Source: Protula sp. h YS-2021
Taxonomy: Eukaryota > Annelida > Polychaeta > Sabellida > Serpulidae
Reading direction: 5' to 3'
NCBI GenBank assembly: GCA_949752745.1
Contig: OX457032.1
Location: forward strand, 8,446,271 to 8,510,270
DNA length: 64,000 bases
The notes below the pieces were generated by a model, which saw only the letters and a list, made by a program, of their open reading frames with translations, had not been told where the DNA came from and searched no databases. A program made the position numbers and the translations under genes. Below are positions 54,501 through 63,746 of the stretch, one piece after another; positions within the stretch are counted from its first letter, which is position 1; every line of letters begins with the position of its first letter.

Positions 54501-57391
54501 GTGGGGTATAGTGAAGCCCGCGGGACAGGGGTGGGGTATAGTGAAGCCAGCGGGATATGGGTGGGGTATAGTGAAGCCAGCGGGACAGGGGTGGGGTATA
54601 GTGAAGCCAGCGGGACATGGGTGGGGTATAGTGAAGCCAGCGGGACAGGGGTGGGGTATAGTGAAGCCAGCGGGACAGGGGTGGGGTTTAGCGAAGCCAG
54701 CGGGACATGGGTGGGGTATAGCGAAGCCAGCGGGACGGGGGTGGAGAATAGTGAAGCCAGTGGGACAGGGGTGGTGTGCAGTGCAGCAGGATATACGGCT
54801 ACACCAAGGGTCGAGCGTAGAAAATCCTTAAGGGAGCTTCGCCTTGGAAAAGAGCCTAACGAGACAAGAAATGTGTCCGTAGGAATATGGATGGATGGAT
54901 ATAATACTTCAATTCCACCCCTTTTTGGTCATCATTCTGCTTAAGTATCTGTTGCCAGGCGGGTTAATAGACAAACAGCAGACGTTTCAGGTGCACCGCC
55001 TGCAATATAGCATGGTCTTATATAAGTTTATAACCCCGAATCCCTTTGCTTCAGATATTTCCCATCAATTACGTGTAATCTAGATTTTGACGTCACTTTA
55101 ATTTTGCAATCGAAAGATTTTGCATTCACACATGAAAAAAGCCTCGGTGCTCAGTTTGGCGAAATTTTGAGCGAGACACTTGTAAATCAAATAATATTAC
55201 ACCAATTTGTAAAAGTGAAATTCAAGGGATAAATGGCAGATTAGAGAAGCATGCTTCACAGTGTAAAATACTGGAGAAAACTAACTGTAAGTTAGTACCT
55301 CAGTAGCACAGAAACGTTCTTTTGATGGCAGTTCAATTCGGATAACTCAGAAATTACAAATCCAAAGAGCGAAATTTTCGTTGGATGGCCTTGTGAAAAT
55401 TTTGGTTGAGGGGTTAAAAGCAACAGAATTACAGATGACTCGTGCGATAACAGCTTCAAACTAGACCGTTTTCGCTACCGAGTAGCTAAAATTACACTTG
55501 AGGGTCACAAAAAGTACGATTCTAAACTCTTGACCCCTTACGAGGGTTTGCGCTGGGTTCTCAGGAAAGTGAGTCAAAAAAGGAAAGTGTGACTCAGTTG
55601 GGTCCAGAAAACTCGGTGGGTTCCGAAAAAGTGAGTCATTTCGTAAAAAATGGCCAAAAAGTGGACAAAACCCCACCAACGCGAACCCTGCCCCTTACAT
55701 ATCGTCTTTTAGGCCCAAAGGGTAGAAAATAAGCTCAAAATCGTTGTATCTCTAACCGTTTTCAAGATAATGGTCAACTTCCGGTTTTTGGCTTTGACCA
55801 TGGCCGAGGAGGTCAAGGTCACCGAGGTATCTCTTACATATCGTCTTTTAGGCCCAAAATCTCTAACCGTTTTCGAGATAATGGTCAACAACTTCCGGTT
55901 TTTTACTTTGTTCATGTCCGAGGAGGTCAAGGTCACTGAGGTACCTCTTACATATCGTCTTTCTAACCATTTTCGAGATAATGGCCCACTTCCGGTTTTT
56001 GACTTTGACCATGGTCGAGGAGGTCAAGGTCATCGAGGTACCTCTTACCTATCGTCTTTTAGGCCCAAAATCTCTAACCGTTTTCGAGATAATGGTCAAC
56101 AACTTCCGGTTTTTTACTTTGTTCATGTCCGAGGAGGTCAAGGTCACTGAGGTACCTCTTACATATCGTCTTTCTAACCATTTTCGAGATAATGGCCCAC
56201 TTCCGGTTTTTGACTTTGACCATGGTCGAGGAGGTCAAGGTCATCGAGGTACCTCTTACCTATCGTCTTTTAGGACCAAAACGTCGAAAATAAGCTCAAA
56301 ATCGCTCTATCTCTTTTCGTTTTCGTGATAGTGGCCCACTTCCGGTTCTGACATTGATCATGGCCGAGAATGTCAATCTTTCTCTAAGGTTATAGTTATA
56401 AAATGTGGCTTGCGAGGCGTCTAATCACCTTCTATCAGTGAGCCAAATTTCATCACTTTTTTATTGGGAAAAACCAAAACTCTGCAGTCAACTTAAACTT
56501 GCACACGCATGCTGTGATGGCTTTAATTGAGAGTTGGGCGACCAATACACCGAGGCTGATATCATGCCAATTTAAACTAATGCTCTCAGCTTCTTGCCGC
56601 CTGTTTCGCAAATTTTTTCAACTGAACAATTAAGCGAATTTTTAAAAAATACAGGAGGATCAACTAGACATACTGACATACTGAAGTTTATCACATCCAA
56701 AATTTATCTTTCTAGCTATAACGGCCTCTGACTAGTTCCACGGACAAACTAAAAAAAAAAAACGAAAAAAAAAACATCCCATAACTGCGGCTAAAATTTT
56801 CGCACACATTCAATACACTAGGCGATTTTGGCAAATCTCCGAGTGTAACCAGACCAGCACACACAAAACATAAGAGTACAGGCTTATATTACACACTTTC
56901 AAACGATACCCACTTAGTTTCTTCTTTTTGTAAACAAAAACAAATCTCGCCCCGACTAAACCCACAATTCCCCGACCCAATCCCCCCCCCCCAAAAAAAA
57001 ACAGTTTTCTTTATTTTTAATTACTGAAATTAAATATTCATTTCTGCAAACATAATCATAATTCATTGTAAAAAATTCAAAATAAACAAACAGATGGTGG
57101 TCACTAAAACAGATATTATTGCAACTGAAAGTTGGACAAGAAAGGCAGGTTTTACCGTACGTCTTTTTAACCGAATCTGAAAGGTGTCACGACAAACGGG
57201 TCTTACTTTACATCTTTTTATCGAGGTCTTGAAGGTGGTCAGCATTTTTTTTTGCTAACCATTAGAGGTGTGACGGTTCACCTCCGGCTCGGTTCGATTC
57301 GGTTCGGTTCAACAAAAATTTTCGGTTCGGTTCGGTTTTTTTCGGTTCGGTTCAGCAAAACCAACCGGTAGTTTTCTTTTCAAATATATAG

Positions 57392-57427
<36 letters not shown>

Positions 57428-60400
57428 GGCCGGTAGAAATCATGACTTTTTTTTAAAGTCCTGATTTTTTACTTTTTTTATTTAAATTGACTTTTTTATT
57501 TAAATCACCAAAAAAGTCACAGAACATTTAAAAACATACAGAACTGATTTTTCACTATTTATTAGTCTAATGCAACTGCAGTTCTCAGCAATATCACATC
57601 GAATAACTGAACATTTGCAAATAGCTTTTGCGTTTCAACTATTTGTCGCATCTCTGTCGAAATATCTTTGTATACGGGAGCTAGACGTCTACCAGTCATT
57701 TTTTTAAGATAGTGCACCACAAATTTGCTGGGTTAATTACTGTTTGACTGTAAAATCAACAATGATAGTGACTCATAACGGGAGTACTTCTATTGACAGG
57801 GCTTATTTGTATAAGACAATAGTCTTGGCGCTGTTATTTATTAAGCAGTCTTGCTATCAGCAAGCAACTGTTTGGAAAGTAGTACGGGCACCACCATGGA
57901 GAAATACCGTTAACTCAGTGTGTACATAAGGCACAAAAGGTGTGGGTGACTGCGTCGCATCAGCAGCTTAATAACCTAAAAATGCATCTTCACTTTGCAC
58001 ACTCAAGGGGCTTGTTCTAGCATTTTATTCACAAATATTACTCTGGAACAAAAAAGTCAAAATCGTGACTTTTTTTTACTTTTTTATAGTGATTTAAATC
58101 GCGTATTAAATCGCTGATTTAAAACACTGATTTAAATCCTACCAGCCCTGATATATATATATATATATGCGTGTTTATTTTTTTTTATTTATAATTGGCT
58201 GCACTTAATCCGATAATCCGATATTTCTTTTTACCTTAGAACAGATACAAAACCTAACATATAACGGTAATCAGGGTTCGCGTTGGCGGGGTTTTTGTCC
58301 ACTTTGTGGGCATTTTTTACGAAATGACTCACTTTTTCGGAACTCACCGAGTTTTTCTGGACCCAACTGAGTCACACTTTCCTTTTTTGACTCACTTTCC
58401 TGAGAACCCGCGCGAACCCTGACGGTAATGTTTTATATTTATTACCTCAAAGCTTACTTACACAAGAATTTACATTGTTATTGACTGACAGACTCCCATG
58501 TAGCCATAATAAACGCATGGAATTCGTCAGACGTTCCAAAACAAGTGTGTGAAATACGTTTGTTGATTTGTCCGATGTGATATATATATATATTAAAACT
58601 AAACTACACTAAAAGAACTAAAATAACATTACAAAATTAATGAATTATGTTGTTATAAATAGCACTAAAAAAAAAAACCGAACCGAAACCGTGATTGGGC
58701 TTTTCGGTTTTCGGTTCGAACCGAACCGAAGCCTTTTCTCGGTTCTCGGTTTTCGGTACGAACCGTCACACCTCTACTAACCATCATCCTAACCATCATC
58801 CTCAACACCCCTCCCCCGCCCCCAGCTATCTAATGCAGTACGACTGTAAACGCAACTCGTCGTACATTCCCGTCGGCCAAAAAGCACTAGAAAGGCATTA
58901 TTCATAACTGTGCATCAGATGACGCACCTCGGTGGGAGAAGGGGGAGGGCAATTCGGTGCCAAAATGGTGAGCTGCTTCTCATAACACAAGATATCAAAT
59001 GACACGCGTTAACAGCAAAAGGTAATGCAAACAATGCCAACCGATACACAATAGCTCCCATATATGGAACACCCTGGCAGCCGAATCAAGTATGCGGCGA
59101 AAAAAAATCAATAACTAGACCTGCTGAGACCTATAAATACGACAATAGCATTCCATGAAGGCGCAGATAACGACTTCATCATGCACCACAACTGACAAAC
59201 TGACCCCTGAGTGGCATGTTACGTAATAGCGGTGGATGAGAAACGCACCAAAAGCTCATGTTCAGACAATAACAAAAAGCAATGGACCGACAGTAATGCT
59301 GTCACTCTTTCGAAGCATTCTAAAAAATGCAGGAACACTCGAGAATCTTCTGGAAATCGCTGAAATCGGCAGCGTAGTTAACAACTATGCTTGGTTAACA
59401 AAAGAGCCAAAAAATGGGGAGGCGGGGGGGGGGGGGGGAGGGGTGAGGGTGCTGACGTTATGCACCTTCCTTGATGTTCTATATGAGTATAATTATGCTT
59501 AACCAAAACCGTGCGACTTATCCCAGGAATAACTACACAAAGTTTAAAGTCGATCCGACTTTCCGCTATCGAGATATTTTGCTTAACAACAGATCATTTT
59601 TTGTACGTAATAACGCTTTTCTTAATTTCACCACACGTGTCAAAAGTTAAAAAAGTCGTCTGACTGAACCAAGAATATCCATATAAAATTTTCAATTTCC
59701 GTTATCGAGATATTGTGCATACAAGATCTGGTTCAAAATATACAAATATTTTACGTGATGACGTCACACGCCGCACCCGTTCGTTCTACTCGCGAAAAAA
59801 ATCTTTCGGGTCTACCAAGCATCAATCTCACCCAGTTTCAACTTTCTTGGATGTCCAGTGGCTGAGACATTTCGCACACAAATTTTTTATGCTATGACGT
59901 CATACGCCTGCCCTAATCACGTGACATACGTCAAAAGTTGATAGAACCGTCCGACTGTTAATTTTTAATTTAAAAATACCCATCTAAAATTTACAATCGA
60001 TACAACTTTCCCTTATCGAGATATTTTGCACACAAGATCTTGTCCAAAATATAATCACTATTTTACACGATGACGTCATATCAGGCATTTGTTCGCTCTA
60101 CTCGCGAAAAAATTTTGTAGACTCTTTCGGACCTGCCAAGCAACAATCCTACCAAGTTTCAACTTTTTCCGATATCCCACGGCTGAGAAATTTCGCACAC
60201 AAGATTTTTACGCAATGACGTCATACACCTGCCCTAATCACGTGAGATCCGTGAACAGTTGAAAAACCATCCGACTGAGGATTACTCATATAAATTTGGA
60301 GTCCATAGGACTTTCCCTTATCGAGATATTCTGCACACCAGATCTTATTCATAATATATACGTATTTTACGTGATGACGTCATACGCTGCATTCGTTCGT

Positions 60401-63400
60401 TCTACTCGCGAAAAAATTTTCCAGACTCTTTCGGACCTACCAAGCAACAATCCACCAAGTTTCAACTTTCTCCGATGTTCCGCGGTTGATAAATTTCGCG
60501 CACAAGATTTAAATTTAAAAAAAAAATGAGAACCGATTTGCGAAATAAACACTTGGCAATTGGACAGTTCATTTTCATTACCGATATTTAGGCTCTTGTT
60601 CACCTGGTGTCTTACCTCACAGATAATCCGCAATTTAAGGCAGATGCAACGATTATATTCATATTCCCTCAACATTTCAGGGAATACGCATGCTTCCTGA
60701 TTACACAGATTGTAATACATCCGTAATCATGCAGAAAGTCATTAACCCTAGATGCTGATACACTACAGTATCCTCATGTCCAGTCTAAAAGTTTGTTTGT
60801 TTGTTTGGTGTTAAACGTCCCGTTCACCAACTAGGATGGGTATATTAGGACGCACTTGCTAAAGAAACAAGTGGGAAAAAAACGAAGGAAGAATAACGAA
60901 ATAGTAAAAGAAGAGTCAGAAAGAAAGAAATTTCGATTAGTCTACTCTTACGTCACGCACGGAACATAACGCAGTGGGTTTATTCTTAAGATTCCCCCAA
61001 CCCACAGGGGGATCCAGTTTGAAAGTTAAATTTTAACTACGGAAAAGATCTGTACTTCACAACACGCCAGTTGTGATCAGTATAGTGACAGTGAAATGTT
61101 ACAAACTCCGCGTAAGTTGCTCGTGATCGAGGCATGAACCAGAGACATTAGTAGAAGCACGGGTCAGCTCTTGAGATCCATTCTAACGAAAAAGGGGGTT
61201 ATAGAATAGTTATCGTTATTTAACGCGTTTTGATTTATATCTCCTGTAACTAAAATTAGTTCTGATTTCGACAATCCCTGGGTTGCCGAGTCGAGCAAAA
61301 TTAGCCACATGTAAGGAGCCCAAGGGGAACGATACACTACAATATCTGTCACCCATTTGCTGGAACAGTTTGTACTTCAGGCAAGGAATGAGTATGAACA
61401 GCAGTGCACGCATGATCTTTAATATACACTTCAGCATTCGGTGCTGACAATCTGGCATAGGTCGACCAGCGCGAAACAAGTCTACATGGCCGTTCCGCAT
61501 ATAATTGCTGTTGTTTTTACAAACCACTTGGTATGGGAAATCCTATATAAAATTTCAAAGTCCTGCAGTGACCTTGAACTACGACGCAAGGTCACCAAAC
61601 CTTATCAACTATATAACATATATAAAAAGCTCCATATCACATTTGATTTTAATATAATTGGTAGAACTTCAGATACGGTGTTCTCAAACCACTTGGTATG
61701 GGAAATCATATGTAAAATTTTGAAGTACCGCAGTGACCTTGAAGAACAATGCAACTCTAGAACACTATATATAGAAGCTAAATACCAGGTTTGACTGAAA
61801 TTCGTTTGGTAGAACTTGAGATATGGTGTTCACAATTATAGCGTGTCGCACTGAATGACGGATGGACAGACGGACCAGTCAAAACTATAAAGCTCCTCCT
61901 GACCTTAGTCAGGTCGGGTCTTAAACAATGAGAGCAAGTTGGACCAAGCGGACCAGTGGTGTGAACAACGAACATAAACATCACTCAGTTTTGACATCAC
62001 TTTGACTGCTCGCGCCACTCTCCATCAGCCTAAATTCTACACCAACATATTCTGTTACCCAACAGTCTCCCAAACAATCAAGTTTCAAGAACCCCCTTTC
62101 AAGGAAATTTATCAGCATATTTTTGCACACATTTCAACCGCCATATAAATATCAAATATTTACATGTTGAGGCGACAACGAACCTTCTTGGACTTTTTCT
62201 TTTTAGGCTCGACTTCTGCGGCTGGTCCCTCTTTCTTTTTTTCCGCTATTTTCAGCAATTCATTAAAGCTCATCGGTGGGGGTGCTGCTGGCCGTTTCTT
62301 CTTTTTCATTTTCGGTTTCGAATTGCTGTCATTTGTGCTCCCTCCTCCTCCCACAGTCGTCTTTCCATCACTTGATTTATTTCTATGACTATCGCCTGTC
62401 CTTTGTGTATCACCACTCGACTTGCGACGCTCTTTCGAATGTTTTCTATTTTCAGTCGAGCTTGACTTCGAGGCAGCAGTGTGTTTCTCGTTGGAGTGAC
62501 TGTCACCATCGCCTTGCTGCTCACTTTTTTCCTTCTCTTCTTTCGGCACGTAGTTCGGGTTTATCGGAGCTCGTTTCACATTTGTGATAAGTGCACGTCT
62601 AACCTTGCCGCCGGTTTCAGATTTTAATCGCGTGAACGTCACGTCTTCTTTCTCAGCGGAACCCGAACTGAACTTGTTCTGTTTGGCAGCTTCATTCCCT
62701 TCAACCTGGACATAAGTTCTATTTCGATTACCAATAAATAATATCTATGGATGTATATGACAATAGCTTTCATGTTCAAATTAACATTTTAAGTTATAAA
62801 TACTGAGTTATACTTTAATACAACATGCAACGACTTCAATAAAAAGGTTCACATATGTAAGGGAACGACCATTCTAGAACAGTGCTGGGATCAGGCACGA
62901 TGTTGGTTAGGCGGATGCAGCCGCGGGCCTTACCTCAAATATGGCCTCCTTCGTGTGGTTGCGCTTGATCATGTTGTTCATTTTACTCAGAGTGTTCTGC
63001 TCCGCCCGCGCCTTCATCAACTCCGCTTTCTTTTTCTTTGCTTCAGCAACTGATCACCAAGTACAAACATATATCAGCTCTATCCGTGTGTGAAATTTCA
63101 GAATAACCTTATCCATACGTTCAGAGATATAGCCCGGACACGGCGTCCTATCACCCGAACAAAAAAGTATCAAGCCAATTACTACCAAATTTCAAAACAA
63201 ATTCATTCTGACAATTTTTCATGAATCGGAATAAAAACACGACTTTGCACATCTTCAATAAATGCTCCACCCAACAAAAATACGACGAATGTACTCCTAT
63301 ATGAGCTCAATCTGTGTGTTAAATTTCAATCCGACCTATAGTTTCGCAGATATAGCCCGGACACGCTTGCGGACGGATAGACAGACGGACAGGCCCATAA

Positions 63401-63746
63401 CTTATATCCCTCCGTTACAAGGGGTACAATTAGAAAAACGTGCGTGGATTTAGCACCTAGGCTTTTTACATGTACTCAGCAACTGGGTACCATCTCAATA
63501 GTTCCAGGACCACCACAACACATATCCCGCAAACGAATGGTAAATCATTCATGCGAACAGTTAACAACAACTGCATATTTCATCAGTTTCCTTGACCGAC
63601 ACTGTGAACTTCTTACGCTTTTGCTTTTCTTCCTCTTCCTTCTTCTTGAGAAATGCCTGTACTGCAGCGGAGTTGACCCCTTTAGGCTTGTCCCGGATCT
63701 CTTTCTTTGGTTTGCCCAAAACAGTGCTATAGCCATTTCTTTTGAA
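48440..63746 (-). CDS. SPTY2D1: SPT2 chromatin protein (SPTY2D1) gene, seven exons, first exon missing
   Basis: SPT2 is a histone H3-H4 chaperone and DNA-binding nuclear protein that preserves chromatin during transcription. Exons (minus strand): 63,746-63,617; 63,049-62,934; 62,705-62,184; 52,821-52,170; 51,734-51,566; 49,336-49,259; 48,548-48,440. All internal junctions are GT-AG with compatible phases (1,0,0,1,2,2), giving 1,776 nt (591 codons plus TGA). Family marks: KGVNSAAVQAFLKKKEEEE near the N-terminus; APPPMSFNELLKIAEKKKE; RPLTQEEKDRLERVR; a Ser/Pro-rich low-complexity middle; an acidic stretch; then SKYIQQIFGYDKRK and GLQEDLEDIRREEEELRRKA, the conserved C-terminal histone-binding region. 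The vertebrate protein is slightly longer (about 680 residues). The first exon, with the usual start, lies right of the window. No internal stop was seen. Confidence 0.93.
48850..49150. repeat. ~42-bp intronic minisatellite
   Basis: About seven imperfect units of GTCATAGTTGACAAGAAGAA followed by TGTCCCCTCTGACACGAC, inside the last SPT2 intron. ORFs here (e.g. minus 48,834-49,154) are repeat translations. Confidence 0.88.
49259..49336 (-). CDS. SPTY2D1: SPT2 exon
   Basis: 78 nt encoding YRDYDDDDCGDMEASYAQIE and REEKI. Acceptor TTTTTGCAG, donor AG|GTGAGG. Confidence 0.9.
49850..50480. repeat. ~130-bp degenerate tandem repeat ('AAGATGGCGGC' family)
   Basis: About four units with TTGACCGGTAAATGTGT, AAAATTTGGTGATGATC, CAAGTAGTTTTTCACTT and AAAAATTCAAGATGGCGGC, ending GACAGACAGACGGACAGACA. 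A widespread invertebrate repeat type. It sits in an SPT2 intron. Confidence 0.85.
50520..50935. repeat. Second copy of the 'CAGTTTTTGGCGAACCGC' repeat type
   Basis: Two degenerate ~165-bp units resembling 44,995-45,835 (TTTTGGCGAACCGCGAAAAA, GGGAACATCC, AAACTGTAGGAGGAGTAGCA). It ends with ATACGCACATGCATTCAAGC. Confidence 0.7.
50936..51565. other. SPT2 intron sequence without recognised elements
   Basis: No supported gene. A CTTTCAC-rich start, some ATATATAT stretches and a GC-rich patch near 51,385-51,415 (GGATCCCGCCCGCGCTGTCC). The 197-codon ORF here has no domain. Confidence 0.55.
51566..51734 (-). CDS. SPTY2D1: SPT2 exon, acidic stretch and start of the C-terminal domain
   Basis: 169 nt encoding ISRGKRVIESDDEEEDDDLD, further Asp runs, and SKYIQQIFGYDKRK. 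Donor AA|GTGCGT. Of three identical acceptors, only the one at 51,735-51,736 keeps the frame open. Confidence 0.88.
51707..51855. repeat. Perfect triplication of the SPT2 3' splice site (50-bp units)
   Basis: Three tandem 50-bp units beginning TCAATCACGCGCTTGCCGCG and containing the intron end plus about 27 nt of exon. On the minus strand each unit carries CCCACTTTCAG. Potential acceptors therefore end at 51,735, 51,785 and 51,835. Confidence 0.95.
51856..52169. other. SPT2 intron remainder
   Basis: No feature beyond normal intronic AT-rich sequence and the donor at 52,168-52,169. Confidence 0.6.
52170..52821 (-). CDS. SPTY2D1: SPT2 exon, low-complexity middle
   Basis: 652 nt. DPTMSRPLTQEEKDRLERVR followed by a long Ser/Pro/Gln/Lys-rich region and WDRIYGSVQKKHRKP. 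Acceptor CTATTTCAG, donor CAG|GTAAGT. It is separated from the previous exon by a 9.4-kb intron. Confidence 0.9.
53255..54790. repeat. 30-bp minisatellite, about 51 units, in the large SPT2 intron
   Basis: Unit GTGAAGCCAGCGGGACAGGGGTGGGGTATA with scattered variants (GGCACGGGGGTGGAGCATA, AAAGGGACATGGG). Because 30 is divisible by 3, frames stay open on both strands for hundreds of codons, giving apparent Pro/His/Leu- or Gly/Tyr/Ser-rich proteins. A one-base insertion near 54,200 shifts all frames. It is not a gene. Confidence 0.97.
54791..55533. other. SPT2 intron sequence without recognised elements
   Basis: Mixed AT-rich DNA. No repeat family or coding signal identified. Confidence 0.55.
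55542..55690 (-). mobile_element. 150-bp hAT-type MITE
   Basis: The near-complete reverse complement of 58,272-58,421 (GTGAGTCATTTCGTAAAAAA, GTGTGACTCAGTTGGGTCCA). The end is CGCGAACCCTG and the other end GAGGGTTTGCG. An 8-bp duplication, CCCCTTAC, flanks it (55,534-55,541 and 55,691-55,698). Confidence 0.88.
55691..56360. repeat. ~110-bp tandem repeat with dimeric higher order
   Basis: About six units containing CTTACATATCGTCTTTTAGG, CTAACCGTTTTCGAGATAAT, ACTTCCGGTTTTT, GACCATGG and GAGGAGGTCAAGGTCA. Two successive ~213-bp dimers (55,833-56,046 and 56,047-56,258) are almost identical. Located in the large SPT2 intron. Confidence 0.9.
56361..57254. other. SPT2 intron sequence with weak similarity to repeat Y
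   Basis: No gene. At 56,850-57,240 there are phrases of the repeat Y type (CACACAAAACATAAGAGTAC, GGTGGTCACTAAAACAGATA, TTTTACCGTACGTCTTTTTA). A diverged Y fragment therefore lies here, cut by the hAT element at 57,263. Confidence 0.6.
57425..58150. mobile_element. 726-bp hAT-type element nested in the larger one
   Basis: Ends CAGGGCCGGTAGAAATC and inverse TCCTACCAGCCCTG; subterminal AAAAAGTCA and GATTTAAATC repeats. It sits inside an (AT)n run, so the flanking ATATATAT on both sides is compatible with an 8-bp duplication but not proof. Confidence 0.82.
58272..58421 (+). mobile_element. 150-bp hAT-type MITE nested in the larger one
   Basis: Begins CAGGGTTCGCGTTGGCGG and ends CGCGCGAACCCTG. 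Flanked by a perfect 8-bp duplication, ACGGTAAT (58,264-58,271 and 58,422-58,429). Same family as 55,542-55,690. Confidence 0.92.
58785..59500. repeat. Diverged repeat Y remnant
   Basis: AGCTATCTAATGCAGTACGA, ATAACACAAGATATCAAATG, ATTCTAAAAAATGCAGGAAC and GGGGGAGG segments parallel 18,998-19,450 in repeat Y at lower identity. It resumes the fragment interrupted by the hAT element. Confidence 0.6.
59500..60520. repeat. ~310-bp repeats with TGACGTCA, as in the Y tail
   Basis: Three or more degenerate units with GTGATGACGTCACACGCCGC, CGTTCGTTCTACTCGCGAAA, GCAACAATCC, CCAAGTTTCAACTTTCTCCG and ATCGAGATATTTTGC. Same family as 27,530-28,330 and 42,700-43,480. Located in the large SPT2 intron. Confidence 0.88.
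60788..61020 (-). mobile_element. Short retroelement fragment (SINE- or LINE-tail-like)
   Basis: Begins with four GTTT repeats (an AAAC tail on the minus strand), then GGTGTTAAACGTCCCGTTCA, CCAACTAGGATGGGTATA and GAAGAGTCAGAAAGAAAG, to CCCACAGGGGG. Copies are embedded in the three Y repeats (20,068; 26,846; 42,020). No poly(A) and no coding sequence. Confidence 0.65.
61021..62183. other. SPT2 intron with a GACCTTGAA-type repeat
   Basis: 61,520-61,900 contains two ~150-bp degenerate units (CCACTTGGTATGGGAAATCC, AGTGACCTTGAA) ending GACGGATGGACAGACGGACC, another mid-repetitive family. The rest has no recognised feature. Confidence 0.65.
62184..62705 (-). CDS. SPTY2D1: SPT2 exon with the PPPMSFNELL motif
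   Basis: 522 nt (174 codons). Starts VEGNEAAKQNKFSSG and ends PKKKKSKK. It contains the conserved APPPMSFNELLKIAEKK element. Acceptor TATGTCCAG, donor AAG|GTTCGT (weaker than the others); phase 0. Confidence 0.88.
62934..63049 (-). CDS. SPTY2D1: SPT2 exon
   Basis: 116 nt, Lys-rich: AEAKKKKAELMKARAEQNTL then MNNMIKRNHTKEAIFE. Acceptor TGATCAG, donor GAG|GTAAGG; ends in phase 0. Confidence 0.88.
63060..63435. repeat. Mid-repetitive units ending GACAGACGGACAGGCC in an SPT2 intron
   Basis: Two degenerate units (CTCTATCCGTGTGTGAAATT, CAGAGATATAGCCCGGACAC). The second ends GGATAGACAGACGGACAGGC and ATATCCCTCCGTTACAAGGG, close to the end of 23,737-24,460. Confidence 0.8.
63617..63746 (-). CDS. SPTY2D1: SPT2 exon (first in window)
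   Basis: 130 nt, encoding GYSTVLGKPKKEIRDKPKG and VNSAAVQAFLKKKEEEE. Acceptor TTGTTTTAG upstream, donor C|GTAAGA; ends in phase 1. Confidence 0.9.

Larger units (their letters stand above)
57263..58776. mobile_element. 1.5-kb hAT-type nonautonomous element
   Basis: Ends TAGAGGTGTGACGGTTC and the exact inverse GAACCG...TCACACCTCTA, with further GGTTCGGTTC-rich subterminal repeats. The 8-bp sequence CTAACCAT directly flanks both ends (57,255-57,262 and 58,777-58,784). TAGAG fits the YARNG start of hAT ends. No transposase is present. It hosts two younger insertions. Confidence 0.9.

Noticed and set aside
53107..54618. 503-codon minus-strand ORF and several overlapping long ORFs
   Set aside because: Pure translation of the 30-bp minisatellite; equally long frames are open on both strands with no domain.
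55770..56328. Two 115-126-codon ORFs with repeated FRFLALTMAEEVKVTEV-like text
   Set aside because: Translations of the ~110-bp tandem repeat.
57285..57345. GGTTCGATTCGG as a tRNA B-box / SINE promoter
   Set aside because: It is part of a GGTTCGGTTC-rich subterminal repeat of the hAT element, with no A-box or cloverleaf.
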